Positions 8,729 through 18,970 of a stretch of DNA of 64,000 bases are shown in pieces. The translations under genes were made by a program, and so were the position numbers. This DNA is from an uncultured Lachnospiraceae bacterium (GTDB lineage Bacteria > Bacillota > Clostridia > Lachnospirales > Lachnospiraceae), in assembly GCA_949740725.1 (NCBI GenBank), contig CATJIO010000095.1, positions 22,078-86,077 of the forward strand, given 5' to 3'. A model generated the notes under the pieces. It did not search any database, was not told the origin of the DNA, and saw only the letters and a list, made by a program, of their open reading frames with translations. Positions within the stretch are counted from its first letter, which is position 1. Each line of letters starts with the position of its first letter.

Positions 8729-10177
8729 TCAGAAGATTCGGCTGATAATCCCATATTCTTCCGGGTGGAGAGAAACGATATTTTGCCCGTTTTTGATGAC
8801 TTCTATCCGGTCTGACAGGTACAGGCAATCCGTAATGTAATTAGTCAAAAGGAGAATGCTAATCCCAGATTCTTTTAGTGCCTTTAACCGTTCCAGAATA
8901 TAATTCCTGCAACGCATATCTCCATAGGCAAAAGGCTTTTTTATAATTAGAATTTTCGGATGAAACAGGCTGATTTTATTGTAGATAAGCCCATATTTTT
9001 CTCTCAAGGTCAGTCCGCCAATATGCCGTTCGTCCACCAATTCCCCGGCTTCCCGGTAGTATTCATTGCGGACACTGTGAAGGAAAGCTGGCTTTAATAT
9101 GCTTTTACGCAGCTTCCGATCCAGGAGGAAACTGAGGTTTTCCAGGTAGGACATTTCCTGAAAAAGGAAGGTCTCTGTAGGATTGTCATCTAGGATAATC
9201 ATGCTCCGATCTAGACAGTCTCCTTTCTGCTTTCGAATATCCCTGCCCTGGCAGAGGATGCTTCCCTCATAATCCGTTTCCAGTCCGGTCAGGATGTCTA
9301 ACAGCTCATCAGTGACCTGATTATCCGAGTCCAGCAGGGTGATACATTCCCCTGGCCCAGCGCTTAAATTTAAGTGCTGGATGGCAATGGAGGAGAGATT
9401 GTCCAGCTGAATAATGGGATCCCCAGCCGCCTGGCAGCGGTATGCCTTATACCCTTCAAAAGAGAGCACGTAAGGGGCAAAGGCGGTCTGATGGAAATCC
9501 TTTTTTTCGAAGATCCGTTTTATCCTGCCGCTGGAAAACAAAGCAATGCGATCACAAATTTCAAACATAATCCAGTGATGATAACAGATGTACAGAGAGG
9601 CTACATTTAGCTTTTTCAGCTTTAAGAGAAACTGATGAAACTTCTCATAGTCTGCCTGGCTAATGATTTTTTCTGGGCTTAAAAAAATAAGAAGGCGGCA
9701 TCCCATCAGGTAAGCCTTGGCGGCCTCTACAATGATCCGTTCCATGGTGGATAACCGAGATACCCGCTGATTTAAATTGATGTCAAAAGAAAGTTCCTGG
9801 AACACCCGAAGGGCCTGTTCCATAAGCACGGTTTCGTTGATTACATACTTTCGAAAGCCTGGACGCATCACAAAAATATTGTCCGCAATGGAGAGATCCT
9901 GGATGAGGGAACTTTTTTCATCAATGGTGTAAACCTTATTTACAGTATAATCGCTGTTTAAATAGCTGTTAACCAGCCGCCCTTCAAAATAGATTCTTCC
10001 AAAATCAATGGGAAGATTTCTGGCAAGAAGCTTTAACAGTTCGCTTTTCTCCCGATCATTGACTGAGACCAGGCCCAGGATTTCTCCTTCACAAATATAA
10101 AAGGAAAAGTTGTCCAGATAAGTAGCGCCGTCTTCCTGCCTTGTCACATTTTCAAATCGCACAATTTCTTTTTTCAT
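8729..10177 (-). CDS. Degenerate RbsA-like double ABC ATPase (predicted pseudo-ATPase)
   Basis: Overall RbsA-like layout, but Walker A reads SVNDREKSE, signature RLSTMER, Walker B RLLIFLSPE; second half LLDSDNQVTDE and ILIIKKPFAYGD. Confidence 0.8.
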   Translation of the reverse strand: MKKEIVRFENVTRQEDGATYLDNFSFYICEGEILGLVSVNDREKSELLKLLARNLPIDFGRIYFEGRLVNSYLNSDYTVNKVYTIDEKSSLIQDLSIADNIFVMRPGFRKYVINETVLMEQALRVFQELSFDINLNQRVSRLSTMERIIVEAAKAYLMGCRLLIFLSPEKIISQADYEKFHQFLLKLKKLNVASLYICYHHWIMFEICDRIALFSSGRIKRIFEKKDFHQTAFAPYVLSFEGYKAYRCQAAGDPIIQLDNLSSIAIQHLNLSAGPGECITLLDSDNQVTDELLDILTGLETDYEGSILCQGRDIRKQKGDCLDRSMIILDDNPTETFLFQEMSYLENLSFLLDRKLRKSILKPAFLHSVRNEYYREAGELVDERHIGGLTLREKYGLIYNKISLFHPKILIIKKPFAYGDMRCRNYILERLKALKESGISILLLTNYITDCLYLSDRIEVIKNGQNIVSLHPEEYGIISRIF

Positions 10178-10184
10178 CGTTGGC

Positions 10185-11189
10185 TTAATCCTTAACTACG
10201 GGAAGGGTGATCTCTGCGTCGGTGCCTGCATTTGGCTGGCTGTAGATATAAATTCCATATTCTTCTCCAAAGAGAAGCTTGATTCGGTTATTCACATTGC
10301 GAACAGCAATGCCATTTCTGCTGCTGCCCTCGGATGCATCTTCCAGACGAAGGGAGCGGAGAGTCTCATTGATCTTCTTTACCTGTTCTTTCCCCATACC
10401 GATTCCATCATCGGAAATCATGATAATCAGGTGGCAGTCGGTCATGGTGATCTTTATGGTCAGCTGCCCTGTACCGATCTTCTGCTCAAGGCCGTGATAA
10501 ATAGCATTTTCCACAAGGGGCTGCAGGGTAAGTTTTGGTATCTGACAACGGAGAACCTCATATTCATCATCACAGTCATAGCTGACACTGAATTTTAGCT
10601 TATCACCGAACCGAAATTGCTGAATGTAATAATAATTTTCCACATTTGCCAGCTCCTCCTCCAGGGATACCAGGTTATTTACCTGAGAGATGGTATAGCG
10701 GAAATAGGTAGCTAGAGCTTCGGTCATTTCTGCAATGGTGTCCACTCCTGCGATTACCGCCTCCGCTCTGATCCCCTCCAATGTATTATAGAGAAAATGA
10801 GGATTGATTTGGTTCTGGAGAGCCAGGTATTCTGACTGCTTTTTCGAGGTGCTGATCAGCTTATTCTTGTCCAAAAGGACAAAAAAACGCTGGAACATTG
10901 CCTGCTCTTCTGAGCTTAAAGGATATTCCAGGTTATAAATATCCTCATAGCTATCTCCCTTGGCAAACATAGATTTTATCCGATTATTCAGCATTAGCGG
11001 GCGATAAATTTCCCGGTAACCGTAGTACATTAAAAAGAGGAAAATAACGGTCAACACCGTGGAAAAAATTTTCACTTTAAGGTATGCGCTTTCCTGAATA
11101 AAAATAGCAAGAAGGAGGGCCAACATAAAAATCATGGAGGCGACAGCAAAGTAGCGGATTCGGTTTAAGAGATATCTCTTGTTTCTCAT
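10185..11189 (-). CDS. Sensor histidine kinase, YesM-like, with minimal extracytoplasmic region
   Basis: LQNQINPHFLYNTLEGIRAE (His_kinase), PLVENAIYHGLE (HATPase N box), DDGIGMG; two TM helices separated by about 10 residues; ATG 11189 overlaps the response-regulator stop by 4 bp. Confidence 0.9.
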   Translation of the reverse strand: MRNKRYLLNRIRYFAVASMIFMLALLLAIFIQESAYLKVKIFSTVLTVIFLFLMYYGYREIYRPLMLNNRIKSMFAKGDSYEDIYNLEYPLSSEEQAMFQRFFVLLDKNKLISTSKKQSEYLALQNQINPHFLYNTLEGIRAEAVIAGVDTIAEMTEALATYFRYTISQVNNLVSLEEELANVENYYYIQQFRFGDKLKFSVSYDCDDEYEVLRCQIPKLTLQPLVENAIYHGLEQKIGTGQLTIKITMTDCHLIIMISDDGIGMGKEQVKKINETLRSLRLEDASEGSSRNGIAVRNVNNRIKLLFGEEYGIYIYSQPNAGTDAEITLPVVKD

Positions 11190-12811
11190 GAGTAGATCTT
11201 CCTGTATTCTCCCGGCTTTAATCCGGTATATTTGATAAAGCACTTGGTAAAGTATTTCACATCCCCATAACCGACTTTTTCGCAGACCAGATGCATTCCA
11301 TCATTGGTAGTAACCAATATTTTTTTTGGGGCTTCCATTCGGGCCGACTGAAGGAATTCCAGGAAAGAGACGCCGGTTTCTTTCTTAAAAAGAGTACTGA
11401 AATAATTGGGGGCAAAGCCTGCCATGGCGCTGACCTCTTCTAAGGTTATGGGCTTTTGATAGTTATCTTGAATATATTGTTTGGCCAGCCGGATAGGTTT
11501 ATTATCCTCAGAGCGTTTTACTTCCACCGCGTTTTTAAAGGAGGTGCAGATGGTATTGGCAAGATGGCTGAATAACCGCTGGATATTGGGACAGTCGTCA
11601 GCCGACTGGTTAAAGGTATCCATGAATTTCTTCTCGTTTTCGATATTTATTTTTTTATTTTTCATGTAGAAGAGGTAAAGGTTGCACACCTCTTTTGACA
11701 GCTGTAGAACCTCATAACCAGTGACCTCGGGAGTCCCTTGAAGCTGCTCCATCAGGCAATAGATTACTGTCCGCATTTCTACTACATTTAAGCTTTCCAA
11801 CGCCCGCTCAAAATCTTTATTAAAGCGATGGAAATCGTCGCTGTTGATAAAATGATCGTTGCGCTGCTGCTGGAAATCAATGGTTTCAATTACCCGCCCA
11901 GTTCCATTGATAATCCGCTGGTGGAGCATAAATCGGGCCTGGGAAAGAGAGGATCGGATTTGATGTCCTCTGTTCCAAGGGGCAGCTTCTCCGACACCGA
12001 TGGTAATTTCAATTTCCTGGATAATGGATTCCAGAGTTTTCAGCGCATCCAGCATCTGGCGGATTCCCCTGCGGACATTTTTCAACGCATCCTCATTGTA
12101 ATTCATTAAAATGTAGGTGGTGGAACATTCCACATAAATTTCATAGTCAAAGCAGTCAGTGGCTAAAAGCTGGGCAGTTAAGTCTGTGGCTTTGTTGGCC
12201 AGAAAAGTGAGATTGCTGTCATCGTGGCCGATATTGTCAAACTTAATTCCGATCACTTGAAATAATCCTTCACGGAAATGGAAGTGATACTGGCTGTTTA
12301 CCACGCTCATGGACTGACTGGTTTCCTGGTGTAAGCTGCTGTAAATAATTTGTGAGATAAAACTGGTGCGAAGCCTGCCGGCGTCATTTTTTAGTACCAG
12401 GCGGACTCGCTCCTCGAAGCTGAGCTGTTCATGCTTTTCTTTATAAATGGCGACGATCTTTATTAAGGTATCCCGCAGTTCTTCTTTGCGGATGGGCTTT
12501 AAGAGATAATTCCGGACGCCATAACGGATGGCAGTCTGAGCGTATTCAAAATGCCGGTATCCACTGATGATGATGATCTCAGTATCTGGGGAATGTTCTT
12601 TTATTCTAGCGATCAGCTCCATGCCGTCGATTCCCGGCATGCGGATATCGGTAATAATAATTTCTGGCTTATGCTCCATGGCCTCTTTGATGGCAGATAA
12701 TCCATTAGAAGCAGTAGCTACTACCTGAAGCCCTAAATTTTCCCAGTCTACCAGCTTTAAAATCAGCTGGCATATTTTTTCTTCATCATCTGCGATTAAA
12801 ACCTTCAGCAT
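11186..12811 (-). CDS. Response regulator with AraC-type DNA-binding domain (YesN-like)
   Basis: MLKVLIADDEEKICQLI..IITDIRMPGIDGMELI receiver; C-terminal AraC HTH (ITLEEVSAMAGFAPNYFSTLFKKETGVSFLEFL). Confidence 0.93.
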   Translation of the reverse strand: MLKVLIADDEEKICQLILKLVDWENLGLQVVATASNGLSAIKEAMEHKPEIIITDIRMPGIDGMELIARIKEHSPDTEIIIISGYRHFEYAQTAIRYGVRNYLLKPIRKEELRDTLIKIVAIYKEKHEQLSFEERVRLVLKNDAGRLRTSFISQIIYSSLHQETSQSMSVVNSQYHFHFREGLFQVIGIKFDNIGHDDSNLTFLANKATDLTAQLLATDCFDYEIYVECSTTYILMNYNEDALKNVRRGIRQMLDALKTLESIIQEIEITIGVGEAAPWNRGHQIRSSLSQARFMLHQRIINGTGRVIETIDFQQQRNDHFINSDDFHRFNKDFERALESLNVVEMRTVIYCLMEQLQGTPEVTGYEVLQLSKEVCNLYLFYMKNKKINIENEKKFMDTFNQSADDCPNIQRLFSHLANTICTSFKNAVEVKRSEDNKPIRLAKQYIQDNYQKPITLEEVSAMAGFAPNYFSTLFKKETGVSFLEFLQSARMEAPKKILVTTNDGMHLVCEKVGYGDVKYFTKCFIKYTGLKPGEYRKIYS

Positions 12812-12954
12812 ACCTGTATCCTTTCCGTACCCTTTGCTTCTGTTTGCGGTCAGATGCTCATAACAACAATCTTTTCCTACGTAACAGTTTACCATTTTTA
12901 AAACGCTTTTACCAGAGGTTTACTTTGATATTTCTACACTTCAAAATTATGTAC

Positions 12955-13872
12955 TTACAAGACTAACTCATCCAGGGAGGCAAAACGATACCCCATTTCT
13001 TCCCATTTCGAGAGAAGTTCATCCAGGATCTGTCCGTTAGTCTTGGAGGTGCTGTGGAGGAGAACAATGGCGCCAGGATGGATCCGCCCCAGAAGCTTTT
13101 GGAAGGCTTCCTCTTTAGTGGGCTGTTTATCCTCATACCAGTCCACGTATGCCAGGCTCCAGAAAAAGGTCTGATATCCCATGTCACTTGCCATTTTGAG
13201 ATTTGTTTCGCTGTATTTTCCCTGAGGAGGCCGGTAATACTTTTTCATGGTCTGCCCAGTGGTCTGTTGGAATAAGGATTCCAGATCGGTCAGTTCCTTC
13301 TCAAAGACTTCTTTTCCGGAGATTTTCGACATGTCTGGGTGGTGATAAGTGTGGTTTCCTACATTATGTCCCTCCTCCACCATACGTTTTACCAGATCAG
13401 GGCTGGTTTCCAGATAATTTCCTACTAAGAAAAAGGTGGCAGGAGCATTGTGCTTTTTCAGTGCATCTAGGATTGCGGCGGTATTCCCGTTTTCATACCC
13501 AGCATCGAAGGTTAGATATAGAACCTTATCCTCGGTATCCTCAGCATAATAGGCGTGATACTGCTTGAGATAATCCATAGAAGCATTGGCTACAGGGGGC
13601 TTTCCCTCTTGCTGAAAGCTTAAACCCCAGTTCCCTTCCTGAGAAGCAGGAAGAATGGCATCACCGTCAAGAACCGTCTGGACCTCAGTGGAATCCAGGC
13701 TTTGCCCGGTCAGAGAGGTTACTGCGTAAGCTGCCAGATTCCCAATAACAAAAGAAAAGAGAAATAGTTCTGCAGCAGCAACGGCCCTTTTTAAGCTGCG
13801 TTTATGTTCGATATAGCGGGAAAAACGTCTGGAAAAATAAGAAAGTTTAAAAAAGGGGAAAAAACGGCGCAT
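12955..13872 (-). CDS. Polysaccharide deacetylase (NodB homology, PdaA-like)
   Basis: LYLTFDAGYENGNTAAILDALKKHNAPATFFLVGNYL, VGNHTYHHPDMS, YYRPPQGKYS, GAIVLLHST. Confidence 0.92.
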   Translation of the reverse strand: MRRFFPFFKLSYFSRRFSRYIEHKRSLKRAVAAAELFLFSFVIGNLAAYAVTSLTGQSLDSTEVQTVLDGDAILPASQEGNWGLSFQQEGKPPVANASMDYLKQYHAYYAEDTEDKVLYLTFDAGYENGNTAAILDALKKHNAPATFFLVGNYLETSPDLVKRMVEEGHNVGNHTYHHPDMSKISGKEVFEKELTDLESLFQQTTGQTMKKYYRPPQGKYSETNLKMASDMGYQTFFWSLAYVDWYEDKQPTKEEAFQKLLGRIHPGAIVLLHSTSKTNGQILDELLSKWEEMGYRFASLDELVL

Positions 13873-13959
13873 AGATCGATGTCCTGATTTTCATAGGTTT
13901 GGTTCATTGTATGTAAACCTGATGGAAATTATGACGACAGAAAGATAGGCAACTGGGCA

Positions 13960-13988
13960 GCCTGCGTCGGTCATAACCCGACGCAGGC
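13960..13988. terminator. GC-rich hairpin between glgB and the deacetylase gene
   Basis: GCCTGCGTCGG-tcataac-CCGACGCAGGC (11-bp perfect stem). Confidence 0.5.
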
Positions 13989-14025
13989 GCAGGGCCAGTC
14001 AATGAAATCAAAATAATACGAAGGT

Positions 14026-15927
14026 TTAAAACCGGAATACCGCTGTCCCATAAGGAGGGAGGGGATAAGCCACAGAGTAAGGCTGCCCGTCACATTCTCC
14101 CTGTTCTGCCTTATAGGGAATCCCTTTGGGCAGCATTCCCTCCTGTGAGTTCAGAATCAGGCTATACCGTCCTTTGCATGGAACGCCTACCCGGTAGTCA
14201 GGACGTTCCATGGGGGTGAAGTTAATAACAAAGAGTAAACTCTTTTTATTGGTTTCATCCCGGCGAATAAAGGAGAAGATACTCCGATCTCCGTCATTGG
14301 CATTGATCCATTGGAAGCCGTTCCAGTCATTGTCTTGACGGTAGAGAGCCGGATACTTTTTATATAGGTGGAGAAGATCCTTTACATAGGACTGAAGGGA
14401 ATGGTGCTGGTACTCTTCTGTGAGATACCAATCTAAGGAAACCTTTTCATCCCATTCGTGCCATTGGCCAAAGTCCTGCCCCATAAATAAAAGTTTTTTG
14501 CCTGGATGGCCCATCATGAAAGTGTAGCCACATTTTAAATTGGCAAATTTATCTTCATAGATGCCGGGCATTTTGCTAATCATGGAGCACTTTAAGTGGA
14601 CAACCTCATCGTGAGACAAAACTAAAATATAGTTTTCACTGGTAAAGTAGGTAAGCCCGAAGGTCATCTTATTGTGATTATATTTGCGGAAATACGGATC
14701 CAACTTCATGTATTCCAGGAAATCATGCATCCATCCCATGTTCCATTTGAAGTTGAAGCCAAGTCCATTATCCTCTGGAGTCTTTGTCACATTTGGCCAG
14801 GCGGTGGACTCCTCAGCGATAATGATGGCGCCGGTCTTCCTCCCGTTTAATACACTGTTCAAATGTTTAAAGAACTCAATGGCTTCCAGATTTTCATGCC
14901 CGCCATATTGATTGGGAACCCAGTTTCCAGCGCTTCGACCGTAATCAAGATACAACATAGAGGCCACAGCGTCTACCCGCAGGCCATCCACGTGGAACTG
15001 CTCTACCCAGTAGATGGCATTGGAGATCAGGAAGTTTTTCACTTCATTTTTCTCGTAATCAAATACCTTTGTGCCCCAGTCTGGATGTTCTCCCTTTCGG
15101 GAATCTGCGTACTCGTAGAGAGGCTGACCATCGAAATCAGCCAGGCCGTGGGCGTCCTTGGGGAAATGGGCAGGAACCCAGTCCAGGATAATGCCAATCC
15201 CCTTTTTATGTAGGTAATTGACAAAATACATAAATTCCTTGGGTGTACCGTAGCGGGAGGTGGGGGCAAAATATCCGGTTACCTGGTATCCCCAGGAGCC
15301 GTCAAAGGGATGCTCTGCAATACCTAAAAGTTCCACATGGGTATAGCCCATCTCCTTTACATAATCTGCCAGTTCATGGGCAGCCTCCACATAAGTATAG
15401 ACGCCGTCCTTTTCCTCCCGCTCTTTCTTCTTCCAGGATGCTAAATGAACTTCATAGATGCTCATGGGAGAGGTATAAGGATTCGTCTCTTTCCGCTTAT
15501 TCATCCAGGAAGAATCTCCCCATTTAAAGCCGTCAATGTCTGCGGTAACCGAGGCTGTGCCAGGCCGGTATTCGGAGCTGAAGGCATAGGGGTCTGCCTT
15601 AAACAAAACTTTTCCTGTAGTGGTGGTAATGGCATACTTGTAAAGCTCGCCGTATCCCATGTCCGGGATAAAGATCTCCCAGATGCCGGAGCTTTCCAGC
15701 GGTTTCATGGGATTTGTATCCGGCGACCACTGATTCCGGTCACAGACAAGGCTGACCCCAGCAGCATGGGGAGCCCAAACAGCAAAATACATCCCATGCT
15801 TTCCTCCGAGAGTCTGCTTGTGGGCGCCCAGCTTTTGATAGATTTCGTAGTGGGTGCCATTCCCAAACAGGTAGCGGTCCATCTCAGTGATAAAGCCAAG
15901 CCCTGCTGATTTTTTCTTTTTTGCCAT
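14026..15927 (-). CDS. glgB: 1,4-alpha-glucan branching enzyme
   Basis: YEVHLASWKKK, GYTHVELLGIAEHPFDGSWGYQVTGYFAPTSRYG, DGLRVDAVASMLYLDYGR, full-length GH13 branching enzyme. Confidence 0.95.
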   Translation of the reverse strand: MAKKKKSAGLGFITEMDRYLFGNGTHYEIYQKLGAHKQTLGGKHGMYFAVWAPHAAGVSLVCDRNQWSPDTNPMKPLESSGIWEIFIPDMGYGELYKYAITTTTGKVLFKADPYAFSSEYRPGTASVTADIDGFKWGDSSWMNKRKETNPYTSPMSIYEVHLASWKKKEREEKDGVYTYVEAAHELADYVKEMGYTHVELLGIAEHPFDGSWGYQVTGYFAPTSRYGTPKEFMYFVNYLHKKGIGIILDWVPAHFPKDAHGLADFDGQPLYEYADSRKGEHPDWGTKVFDYEKNEVKNFLISNAIYWVEQFHVDGLRVDAVASMLYLDYGRSAGNWVPNQYGGHENLEAIEFFKHLNSVLNGRKTGAIIIAEESTAWPNVTKTPEDNGLGFNFKWNMGWMHDFLEYMKLDPYFRKYNHNKMTFGLTYFTSENYILVLSHDEVVHLKCSMISKMPGIYEDKFANLKCGYTFMMGHPGKKLLFMGQDFGQWHEWDEKVSLDWYLTEEYQHHSLQSYVKDLLHLYKKYPALYRQDNDWNGFQWINANDGDRSIFSFIRRDETNKKSLLFVINFTPMERPDYRVGVPCKGRYSLILNSQEGMLPKGIPYKAEQGECDGQPYSVAYPLPPYGTAVFRF

Positions 15928-15933
15928 AACGCG

Positions 15934-17268
15934 TTATTCCTCCCTTATTTTAAAGACAATTCCCTCATTGCCTTTTAATTTCAGCAAAAGCTTCCCATTT
16001 TCTACCGGAATCTGGCTGCCATCCATCAGATTTTCTGCGGTGGATGCAGAAATAGGAACCGGAATGGATATGGTGGATTCTTTGTCATCGTTATTTACTG
16101 CAGTGAGACAAATGCTGCCTGGCGCTTTTCTGGCAAAGGCGTACTGGCGGTTCGTTAGCAGAAGCTCCTGGTAAATACCATCATGGTACTCTGGATTTTC
16201 TGTATGGATTTTCCCTAAGGCTGCTAGATGATCGGTTAAGGGGCAATGTAGCTGGGAATCCATAGAAGGATTTAACGCAGGGCGCAGAGCCTCATCACTG
16301 ACACGGGTGCGGCTCCCCTCGATTCCCCATTCTCCTCCATAGTAAATGGAAGGAATGCCAGGGAGAGTATACAGACAAGTGTAGATGGGAATCAGATGAT
16401 TTTTGTCCTTCAGCTTGCTGGCAATCCGATCCTCATCGTGATTATCCACAAAGGTGTACAGCTTCCGATGGACAGCCTCCAAGCGCCGTACATTGTGGGC
16501 AATTTCGAAAAAGTTGTGGTCATTAAAGCCGGAATAAAGGCTTTTATGAAGCTCGTAATTGGTTACAGAGTGAAGCACCTCATCATTTACCCAGCGTGCG
16601 TAATCTCCATGGATCACTTCGCCCATCAACCAGAAGTCTTCCTTCATCTGGGAGGTAGCCCGGCGCATTTCTTTCATAAACTCGAAATCCAGAATATTTG
16701 CGCAGTCCAGACGGATACCGTCAATGTTAAACTCCTTTACCCAGAATTGAATCACATCCAAAAGATATGCTTTTACCTGAGGATTCCAGAGATTTAGGCA
16801 GGGAAGCTCGAAATGCCCCTGCCAGGCCTCATACCCAAAGCTGTCTCCCAGAGGAGAATTCCAATCGAAATTTACCCCCTTATACCAATCCTTATAGGGA
16901 GAATCCCAGCGCTTTTCTTGGATATCACGAAATGCAAAAAATTCCCGCCCGGTGTGGTTGAATACCCCGTCCACTACCACTTTTATGTCTGCTTCATGGC
17001 AGAGGGACACAAATGTCCGAAAACTTTGATTATCTCCCAGACGGCGGTCTACCAACTTATAATCCCTGGTATCATAGCCGTGGCTGGAGGACTCAAAAAG
17101 AGGCCCGATATAGATGGCATTGCAGTTCAACCCTTGGATATGAGGGATCCAATGATTTAATTCTTCAAAACCACCGGATACCTCATCGGACCGGTTTTCC
17201 TTGGGAGCGCCGGTCATCCCTAAGGGATACATATGATAAAAAACAGCCTTTTCGTACCAAGTATTCAT
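15934..17268 (-). CDS. Alpha-amylase family glycosyl hydrolase (GH13)
   Basis: VVVDGVFNHTG, DGIRLDCAN, GEVIHGDY, FVDNHDEDR; start at MNTWYEKAVFYHMYPLG. Confidence 0.92.
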   Translation of the reverse strand: MNTWYEKAVFYHMYPLGMTGAPKENRSDEVSGGFEELNHWIPHIQGLNCNAIYIGPLFESSSHGYDTRDYKLVDRRLGDNQSFRTFVSLCHEADIKVVVDGVFNHTGREFFAFRDIQEKRWDSPYKDWYKGVNFDWNSPLGDSFGYEAWQGHFELPCLNLWNPQVKAYLLDVIQFWVKEFNIDGIRLDCANILDFEFMKEMRRATSQMKEDFWLMGEVIHGDYARWVNDEVLHSVTNYELHKSLYSGFNDHNFFEIAHNVRRLEAVHRKLYTFVDNHDEDRIASKLKDKNHLIPIYTCLYTLPGIPSIYYGGEWGIEGSRTRVSDEALRPALNPSMDSQLHCPLTDHLAALGKIHTENPEYHDGIYQELLLTNRQYAFARKAPGSICLTAVNNDDKESTISIPVPISASTAENLMDGSQIPVENGKLLLKLKGNEGIVFKIREE

Positions 17269-17335
17269 AAATGATATCCTCCTGTATGTCTGTGGTATGG
17301 GTACAGCCATTTCTGTACTTAGGCCGGCTGCAGGC

Positions 17336-17593
17336 CTAATCGATGAGCAGTTCTCCGGGAAATCTGGACTCAACTGCTTTAAAGCGTCTCAGCAAAAACT
17401 GATAGCGCAGCTGCGCCGCGTTGATCTCATAGATATAGCAGTCGATCAACGTAGGATCCACTGCATGCTCAAAGTGATTCCTGGCAGCATCGATCTCCTC
17501 TCTGGTCTGCTCAATTTCATCCCTCAGGCGGACTAAATCTAGCTGGAGAGACTTTGCCGCCTTTTGGCGGGAATTGATGAATAATGTTGGCAT
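17336..17593 (-). CDS. Small YaaL/DUF2508-like protein
   Basis: LDLVRLRDEIEQTREEIDAARNHFEHAVDPTLIDCYIYEINAAQLRYQFLLRRFK. Confidence 0.6.
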   Translation of the reverse strand: MPTLFINSRQKAAKSLQLDLVRLRDEIEQTREEIDAARNHFEHAVDPTLIDCYIYEINAAQLRYQFLLRRFKAVESRFPGELLID

Positions 17594-17701
17594 AATACTC
17601 TTCCTTTCTGATTATGAATTGTGAATATTCCTTTAAGGTTCTATGGAGACGAAAACAAGAACAACAAAGGATAGGAAAAGTATGCCTAAAAAATGGCAAA
17701 T

Positions 17702-18031
17702 TTATGCATTAGTCAAGATATTCTCCAGCAGAAATCCCAAATGCATTAGCACGCGGGTAGAATCAGCAATGGTTAAGTAGTAATAATTGGCGGTTCCCTC
17801 CTGCCGTGCGTTTACAAGGCCCGCGTCCTTTAAAATCTTTAGATGGTGAGACACAGCAGGCCTGGAAAGATGGGTCCTTTCCGTAAGCTGATTTACGTTT
17901 AAACCATGGGAGTCAAAAGGCTTGTGCCCAGTCAGGGCCTCAATGATGGTCAGCCGTGTCTCGTCGCCCAAGGCGATAAACAGGGGCATACACTGACGGA
18001 ATGCCTGTTTTAATTCTTCCGTGGATGTCAA
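17702..18031 (-). CDS. ArsR-family winged-helix transcriptional regulator
   Basis: ALGDETRLTIIEAL..LTERTHLSRPAVSHHLKILKDAGLVNARQEG. Confidence 0.92.
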   Translation of the reverse strand: MTSTEELKQAFRQCMPLFIALGDETRLTIIEALTGHKPFDSHGLNVNQLTERTHLSRPAVSHHLKILKDAGLVNARQEGTANYYYLTIADSTRVLMHLGFLLENILTNA

Positions 18032-18235
18032 TGCAGGTTCTCCTCCTTTTCCTACAGCTGGCCATAAAACTTGTGAAGTAAATTGGTTTAAAAATTTAAA
18101 CTAAAAGTATTTTATCATGGAATCATTGTGCAGTCAATGGATTCAATATAGAATTTGAACCAAAAAAACTGTGAAAATAGACAAAAACCAGTGGATAGTG
18201 AATATTGTATACATGTAAAAAATTGTAAAAAATAA

Positions 18236-18264
18236 TTGACAAATCATAAAAACTGTGAGATAAT
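18236..18264 (+). promoter_or_regulatory. Candidate sigma-A promoter for the Tad-like operon
   Basis: TTGACA - 17 nt - GATAAT about 55 nt upstream of the prepilin peptidase ATG. Confidence 0.6.
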
Positions 18265-18318
18265 CAAAACATCAAATGGAAATATTATCCAGTACCTGTC
18301 GGAAAGGACAGGGAAAAT

Positions 18319-18861
18319 ATGGATCATTCTATGATTATGCTGCGTTGGTGCAGCCTGATAATCTGCCTTGCTGCGGCAGGCCTTTGGGATATAACGGCCA
18401 GGCGGATTCCAAATCGGTGGATAGGCTTTTGGTATCTCTTCGGTTTCGGTGTGTATGCCTGCAGCGGTTGGCTGGCGGCCTTCGGATATCTGGTCCGAAG
18501 TGCTGTGGCAGTCAGCTTATTCTTTCTATTATTTCTTTTCCGCATGATGGGAGCAGGAGATGTGAAATGCATGGCTCTGATCTGCGGCTATCTAGGGATT
18601 CCGGATGGCTTTTGGGTAATTGCATCCGGGATGGTAATCGGAGCCCTCTGGTCTCTTTGGAAATTGCTTCATGGCTTGGCAGGAGAGCGGATCGGGTATC
18701 TATATGCCTACTTCAGGCAGGTATTTCAGGAAAAACGAATCATTGCATATTATGTGCCGGAACGGGATGGAAGGAAGGTGACGCTACCCTTGGCTTTTTG
18801 CCTCTTTTTTGGGCTGGTATGTGTAGGTTTATGGAAATATTGGAATATGTGCAGACAGTAA
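18319..18861 (+). CDS. Prepilin peptidase (A24/TadV-CpaA-like)
   Basis: WDITARRIPNRW (first Asp) and MGAGDVKCMA (GxGD motif), multi-TM. Confidence 0.85.
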   Translation: MDHSMIMLRWCSLIICLAAAGLWDITARRIPNRWIGFWYLFGFGVYACSGWLAAFGYLVRSAVAVSLFFLLFLFRMMGAGDVKCMALICGYLGIPDGFWVIASGMVIGALWSLWKLLHGLAGERIGYLYAYFRQVFQEKRIIAYYVPERDGRKVTLPLAFCLFFGLVCVGLWKYWNMCRQ

Positions 18862-18970
18862 AGCTGTCGGATGCCGCCTGCAGAAAGGTTAATGAAAATG
18901 TTTAATGGTGAGAAGAATTATTGCCTGAGGAGATAGATAGCGCTCAGGCGTAAAGGAGGCAGTGTACTGG

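Noticed and set aside
18085-18102. GTTTAAA-AA-TTTAAAC as an ArsR operator
   Set aside because: Plausible position upstream of the ArsR gene, but an AT-rich 7-bp repeat is weak evidence alone.
18276-18905. 209-aa plus-strand ORF overlapping the first prepilin peptidase
   Set aside because: Different frame of the same DNA; the 18319 frame has the catalytic Asp/GxGD motifs and hydrophobic profile, this one has none.
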